Below are positions 60,050-64,000 of a stretch of 64,000 nucleotides of DNA, in pieces. The notes under the pieces are model-generated. The model searched no databases. It worked only from the letters and a program-made list of their open reading frames with translations, and was not told the DNA's origin. Source of the stretch: Pseudomonadales bacterium (GTDB taxonomy: Bacteria; Pseudomonadota; Gammaproteobacteria; Pseudomonadales; Azotimanducaceae); NCBI GenBank assembly GCA_041395945.1, contig JAWKZN010000001.1, positions 2,046,001 to 2,110,000 of the forward strand. The letters run 5' to 3'. Both the position numbers and the translations under genes were made by a program. The first letter of the stretch is position 1; the number at the start of each line of letters is the position of its first letter.

Positions 60050-60376
60050 ATGAAACACATCATCCGAATCTGTCTTCTTCTGACGCTGTTCGGCGGCGGG
60101 CTCGCCCTCGCGGCTGACCTGGAGCAGTCCAAACGGGACGGGGTCATCGGCGAACGCGCAGACGGTTATCTCGGCCTCGTGGTGGAAAACGCCGCCGCGG
60201 ACGTCGCCGCGCTGGTCAAAGACATCAATGACAAGCGTCGAGAGGAATACAGGCGAATAGCCGCGGAGAACAATCTGACCATGGAGCAGGTTCAGGCACT
60301 CGCAGGCAAGAAGACCATCGAGCGTACCCGCAGTGGCGACTGGATTCTGCTGAACGGTGGCTGGCAGAAAAAGTAG
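60050..60376 (+). CDS. ydbL: Periplasmic YdbL-family protein, 108 aa
   Basis: A cleavable signal peptide (ends ALAAD) is followed by a small helical domain with GVIGERADGYLGLV, VNDINDKRREEYRRIA-type sequence and the C-terminal ALAGKKTIERTRSGDWILLNGGWQ. This matches the YdbL (DUF1318) family. In E. coli YdbL acts as a chaperone-like regulator that limits YnbE multimerisation. It begins two bases after ynbE and ends the operon; an unrelated acyl-CoA dehydrogenase starts 94 bases later. Confidence 0.93.
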   Translation: MKHIIRICLLLTLFGGGLALAADLEQSKRDGVIGERADGYLGLVVENAAADVAALVKDINDKRREEYRRIAAENNLTMEQVQALAGKKTIERTRSGDWILLNGGWQKK

Positions 60377-60470
60377 TCTTCGCGCGCGCCACAACGAAAC
60401 CCCACATCCAATTCAATCGACTCGTAACGAGTCAGCATTCATCCACTGGATCTCAATCACAGGAAACGAA

Positions 60471-61646
60471 ATGAGTCTGGAAGCTTTTCGAACCGAAACC
60501 CGGGCCTGGCTGGCCGACAACTGTCCACAGAGCATGCGCGGGCGTACCGTGCACTTCGAAGATGCCTTCGAGATCTATGACACTCCCGATGCCAGGCTCT
60601 GGCTGAATCGGGCAGCCGAGCGCGGCTGGACAGCACCCACCTGGCCGACTCAGTACGGCGGCGGCGGACTGAACAGGGAAGAAGCCCGGATACTGACGCA
60701 GGAAATGGCCGCAATACGCGCTCTGCCACCGGCGGTAGGCATGGGGCTCGCAATGATCGGCCCCACCCTGCTCGAATTCGGCACAGAAGAACAGAAGCAG
60801 CGCCACCTGCCGCGCATCACCAGCGGCGAAGTGCGCTGGTGTCAGGGCTATTCCGAGCCTGGCTCGGGCTCGGATCTGGCCAGCCTGCGAACCCGCGCAG
60901 TGCTCGATGGTGACCATTTTGTGATCAACGGTCAGAAGATCTGGACCTCGGGGGCGGATCATGCCGACTGGATGTTCTGCCTGGTGCGCACCGACCCGGA
61001 TGCGCCGAAACACGAAGGTATCAGCTTCGTGCTGCTGGAAATGAAGCAGCCCGGTGTGACAATCAAACCGATCAGACTCATTTCCGGCTCGTCGCCCTTC
61101 TGCGAGACTTTCTTCGACAATGCTATCGCCCAGAAAGCCGACCTGATCGGCGAACTCAACAAAGGCTGGACGGTAGCCAAACGCCTGCTGCAATACGAGC
61201 GTTCCGGGCCGGGGGACTCGGGTGATGGCAAAGCCAGGCCCCAGATCAATCCGCTGGCCCAGCTGGCGCTGGACTATGCAGGCGTCGAGGACGGCCGCAT
61301 CAGCGATCCGGTTGCCCGGGACGAGGTGCTCAGACACCTGATGCAGGAACAATCATTGCAGCTCACCGCAAGGCGGGTCGGTGAAGAGCATCGTTCCGGC
61401 GGTGCGCCTGGACCTGCTACATCGATTTTCAAGTATGTGGGCTCGAGCCTTGCCCGCGCCGGTTCTGAGCTCAAATCCAGGTTGCGTGGTACACAGGGGC
61501 TCGGCTGGGAAGGTGCAGGTTTCAGCGATGCGGAACTCGAAGCAACCCGGGGCTGGCTGCGGGATCGCGCGGTGACCATCTACGGCGGCACCAACGAAGT
61601 GCAGCTCAACATCATCGCCAAGCGGGTGCTGGGTCTGCCGGACTGA
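60471..61646 (+). CDS. Acyl-CoA dehydrogenase, 391 aa
   Basis: An FAD-dependent acyl-CoA dehydrogenase that introduces the 2,3-double bond in acyl-CoA and passes electrons to ETF. Signature segments are RWCQGYSEPGSGSDLASLRT (first flavin motif), INGQKIWTSGADHADW and the C-terminal TIYGGTNEVQLNIIAKRVLGLP, where the family's terminal arrangement is kept. Family members with this spacing often act on branched or sterol side chains; the substrate is unassigned. ATG 60471 has AGGAAA upstream; the longer frame overlapping ydbL is rejected. It is convergent with the redox fusion gene across a strong hairpin. Confidence 0.92.
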   Translation: MSLEAFRTETRAWLADNCPQSMRGRTVHFEDAFEIYDTPDARLWLNRAAERGWTAPTWPTQYGGGGLNREEARILTQEMAAIRALPPAVGMGLAMIGPTLLEFGTEEQKQRHLPRITSGEVRWCQGYSEPGSGSDLASLRTRAVLDGDHFVINGQKIWTSGADHADWMFCLVRTDPDAPKHEGISFVLLEMKQPGVTIKPIRLISGSSPFCETFFDNAIAQKADLIGELNKGWTVAKRLLQYERSGPGDSGDGKARPQINPLAQLALDYAGVEDGRISDPVARDEVLRHLMQEQSLQLTARRVGEEHRSGGAPGPATSIFKYVGSSLARAGSELKSRLRGTQGLGWEGAGFSDAELEATRGWLRDRAVTIYGGTNEVQLNIIAKRVLGLPD

Positions 61647-61685
61647 ATTTCCGACCCAACTTAAGAATTGCAGAATTCAGAAACA

Positions 61686-61714
61686 GATCGGGCCGGCGTC
61701 GCGCCAGCCCGATC
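61686..61714. terminator. Bidirectional hairpin terminator between convergent genes
   Basis: A 29-base palindrome: two 13-base arms with one mismatch around loop TCG, starting GATCGGGCC. It lies 40 bases after the acyl-CoA dehydrogenase stop and 26 bases before the stop of the opposite gene, where a shared terminator would be expected. No U tract is present on either strand. Confidence 0.6.
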
Positions 61715-61739
61715 GGCAGTGGCTGCAGTCAGCCGGATA

Positions 61740-63542
61740 TCAGTCGGTGCTGGCGACCGTCGGCTTCCTGCGGGCTTCGTATTCGGCGACCTCTTCATCG
61801 CTTAAGAAGCGCATCAGGACAGCACCGAACAGCATCTCTTCCCAGGACTGCTCACCCCAGGTGACCTCCACATTCGGATCCGGGTTGGCCGGATTCTGAG
61901 CCGAGTTGTCCCACCAGGTGGTGTGCACCAGCCTGGTGCCGGCAGGCAGATACTTGGGCTCAGCGAGCTCATAGGTGGTCTGCCAGTTGAAGTCGTAATT
62001 CGGCACCTTCAGCAGCACCTCTTCCGTGCCGTCGGGATACACCACACTGAATTCCGAAGCCTTACCGCGGAAGTGCGCGTGGGGCAGCAGGTTGTAGACG
62101 AGCGACGCCTTCGGCAGCACCCGCTCGGCCATTTCCTTGTGGTTCTTACTGTGTGCCGGAATACGGATCTTGCCGTTGAGCAGAATCATCGAGAACACTT
62201 CGTCCTTCGGTGGCTCGTCATAAACCCAGATGCCGAGCTTCGATTCGTCCACCGCCGCTTTGCCGTTGGTGGTGTAGTGCATCTGGAATTCGATGGTGGA
62301 ATCCGCCGGCAGGAAGACGCCGGTGTTTTCCGGGAACGACTGGGCGACCATGCCGGGTACGTAACCGCGCAGCCCACCCTGGCCTTCCCGCTTCAGCCGG
62401 CCCTTGCGGGGGCCTTCCGTTTCCATCTGGCCGAAAGAGGTGATCACGTGGTGCAGCACGCCGCGATCGCCCGGCAGTATTTCTGCAGCCTTGACCCAGA
62501 CATCCTTGCCGATGGTGTTTTTCACGAAGTGGTACTGATAGTCCACCACGCCGGTGGCCGGGACCTCTGCCGCGGGAATGTCGATCACATAATCAGGATC
62601 GCCGAGTTCCGGCTCCTGGGACGCCCAGGTCGGCCAGTCGTGGTCGATTTCGGCCAGGGGATCAGGACCTTCACCGCGCGGCGCGCCCGCCTCTATCCAG
62701 TGCACCAGGGTCTGGGTCTGTTCGGGTGTGAGCGACCGGTCGTTGCTGAAATGGCCGACCGCCGGATCCGCATGCCAGGGCGGCATCCGCCTGGTCCGCA
62801 CCACTTCCCGGATCATCAGAGAAAAACCGCGCACCATGTTGTAGTCCGTCATCGCCCAGGGGCCGATTCCACCCGTCCGGTGGCAGGCCACACAGTTGTC
62901 TTCGAGCATGGGCGCGATGTCGTTGGCATATGAGATCGATGCATGCTGAGCGCGCTTCTGCTGCTCAGGAAAGTTGATCAGGCAACCTAAGGGGTCAGTG
63001 CTGGCGAGCTGAACTTTGTTGCCGGCCAGCATGTCGTCGATCGCGTCTTCGAGATAATTCTCGGTCGCCGCCTGCTTCTGGTTCTCGTAGGTCAGGCGAT
63101 CATCGAGGGCACCCGTGTAGGTGACCGACCAGGTCTTCGGATCCAGTACAAACACTTCGCCCGTGCGCACCAGACCCAGAGATTCACCGATGATCTGGGT
63201 GTCGTCGATGAGGATCGGCACATCAATACCGAATTCTTTTGCCTCTGCCTCGATGGTCGCCCGGTTGTCCTGCAGGTTCGAGTTGATCATGAAGAACCGA
63301 ACGCCTTTCGCGGCGTACTCGTCACGCAGTTCCTTGAAGCGCGGCAGGGCGTTGCGCACGATCGGGCAGCCATTGCCCTGGACCATGAACACCACCGCCG
63401 TGGCATCGTTGTAGTAGTAGAGCTGATGTGAATCGCCGTTCTGATCGAGCAGCCGGAAGTTTTCGACCCGCTCCGAGGTTTTCAATCCGTGGGCGCTGAC
63501 GGCAAACAGAACGGTCAACAGAAATGAAGTGAATCGGATCAT
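61740..63542 (-). CDS. Redoxin-cytochrome c-copper monooxygenase fusion, 600 aa
   Basis: A signal peptide (1-18) leads three domains. First is a thioredoxin/peroxiredoxin-like fold (about 20-175) with single Cys59 in GNGCPIVRN. Second is a class I cytochrome c (about 200-290) with Cys217-Val-Ala-Cys220-His221 and Met253 in RRMPPWH as probable distal ligand. Third is a domain like type II copper ascorbate-dependent monooxygenase (about 315-600): VLHHVIT (364-365), QMHYTTNG (422), LPHAHFRGK (488, 490) and H540. The layout suggests a periplasmic copper-oxygenase with built-in electron delivery. The substrate is unknown. ATG 63542 has GGGGAGCG upstream. Confidence 0.8.
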   Translation of the reverse strand: MIRFTSFLLTVLFAVSAHGLKTSERVENFRLLDQNGDSHQLYYYNDATAVVFMVQGNGCPIVRNALPRFKELRDEYAAKGVRFFMINSNLQDNRATIEAEAKEFGIDVPILIDDTQIIGESLGLVRTGEVFVLDPKTWSVTYTGALDDRLTYENQKQAATENYLEDAIDDMLAGNKVQLASTDPLGCLINFPEQQKRAQHASISYANDIAPMLEDNCVACHRTGGIGPWAMTDYNMVRGFSLMIREVVRTRRMPPWHADPAVGHFSNDRSLTPEQTQTLVHWIEAGAPRGEGPDPLAEIDHDWPTWASQEPELGDPDYVIDIPAAEVPATGVVDYQYHFVKNTIGKDVWVKAAEILPGDRGVLHHVITSFGQMETEGPRKGRLKREGQGGLRGYVPGMVAQSFPENTGVFLPADSTIEFQMHYTTNGKAAVDESKLGIWVYDEPPKDEVFSMILLNGKIRIPAHSKNHKEMAERVLPKASLVYNLLPHAHFRGKASEFSVVYPDGTEEVLLKVPNYDFNWQTTYELAEPKYLPAGTRLVHTTWWDNSAQNPANPDPNVEVTWGEQSWEEMLFGAVLMRFLSDEEVAEYEARRKPTVASTD

Positions 63543-63722
63543 GCAGATCGCTCCCCGGTGAAAAGTCAACCGTGGATAGTACCGCAACACAGATCTGGAT
63601 AAAACCGGCCGCCCATACAGCCGAATCCCCGCGGCATCCGGGGCATCTGGAAGAGGCCCACCAGCGCCAGTTTTCTGATACCTCCCAGGTCGCGCCCTGA
63701 AGGTTGCGCCCTGAAGGTCGGA

Positions 63723-64000
63723 TCAGCGCTTCTGAGCCGCGCCGCCTATCACACCGTCCGCCACCAGACGGTCCAATTCGCAGGCGTCGTAGCCCGCCGC
63801 ATGGAGAATTTCGACCGTGTGTTCGCCAAGCTCCGGGGCCGGCCCTCTTGGTCCGACATCCGCTCCCCGAAAACGCATCGGGATCCGCACCGTGCGGTAG
63901 CGACCCAGATCCGGGTGTTCGATTTCCGGGAACATGCCGATGGCCTCTGCCTGGGCATCCCTGGAGACCTCATCGAGGGTCAGCACCGGTCCCCACACGA
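63723..64000 (-). CDS. C-terminal part of a family III CoA-transferase (cut by window edge)
   Basis: The frame is open at the right edge and ends at 63723. The final 91 residues read MFPEIEHPDLGRYRTVRIPMRF, ending PELGEHTVEILHAAGYDACELDRLVADGVI, the standard C-terminus of CaiB/BaiF CoA-transferases (compare 26745-27959, APELGEHSDEILRKLGYTE). The catalytic Asp lies outside the window. It is the third enzyme of this family in 64 kb, in keeping with the many acyl-CoA genes here. Confidence 0.8.
   Translation of the reverse strand, partial: VWGPVLTLDEVSRDAQAEAIGMFPEIEHPDLGRYRTVRIPMRFRGADVGPRGPAPELGEHTVEILHAAGYDACELDRLVADGVIGGAAQKR

Noticed and set aside
1..64000. tRNA or rRNA genes
   Set aside because: No GGTTCGANTCC-type T-arm with a matching acceptor stem, and no rRNA-like conserved stretch, was found by reading the intergenic gaps on both strands.

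Overview
The window is a compact, GC-rich bacterial chromosome segment, and everything recognisable points to a gammaproteobacterium. The evidence is a ydbH-ynbE-ydbL outer-membrane lipid-transport operon, a periplasmic aromatic-amino-acid enzyme, RlmD, HtpX, MipA/OmpV and several large TonB-dependent receptors. The density of acyl-CoA genes (four crotonase-family proteins, two acyl-CoA synthetases, three family III CoA-transferases, a MaoC pair, an acyl-CoA dehydrogenase, an LLM oxidoreductase) resembles free-living marine or soil lineages that degrade lipids, terpenoids or steroids. That lineage and lifestyle reading is inference. No rRNA, tRNA, CRISPR array, prophage or insertion sequence was seen.

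Layout. 1-12.2 kb: the end of an SDR-like gene, an MFS carrier, GTP cyclohydrolase FolE, a crotonase, a two-subunit hot-dog hydratase, a zinc alcohol dehydrogenase, a run of small-molecule enzymes (VOC, MBL hydrolase, LLM oxidoreductase, CoA-transferase), then a second MFS carrier with an acyl-CoA synthetase. 12.2-16.2 kb: envelope proteins (SGNH hydrolase, MipA/OmpV, SYLF lipoprotein, exported PIMT). 16.5-21.3 kb: CPXCG protein, heme A synthase CtaA, HtpX, and a cytochrome c with a PQQ dehydrogenase. 21.4-28.4 kb: a membrane protein, a chorismate mutase-cyclohexadienyl dehydratase fusion, a serine hydrolase, an S41 protease lipoprotein, a CoA-transferase and a cupin-like protein. 28.5-39.7 kb: a ferritin-like protein, three crotonases, RlmD, an acyl-CoA synthetase, a decayed LLM gene, an esterase, an amidase and fumarase C. 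39.7-45.5 kb: a Usp-like protein coupled to a Lon-like protease, an MliC-type lipoprotein and an M14-like hydrolase. 45.7-56 kb: three TonB-dependent receptors, two of them each followed by a terminator and a small secreted 'RLACYD' protein. 56-64 kb: a quinone-oxidoreductase-like enzyme, the ydbH operon, an acyl-CoA dehydrogenase, a redoxin-cytochrome c-copper monooxygenase fusion and the edge of a third CoA-transferase.

The observations most worth follow-up are: (i) the AroQ-PheC fusion, which puts two steps from chorismate to phenylpyruvate in one exported protein; (ii) the duplicated receptor / terminator / RLACYD module, whose two terminators share a nine-base stem core; (iii) two copies of a long palindromic element, both in convergent intergenic gaps; (iv) the three-domain redox protein; and (v) a Lon-like protease with an altered P-loop, translationally coupled to a stress-like protein. 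Gene starts were moved inward wherever domain alignment and a Shine-Dalgarno sequence favoured an internal start.
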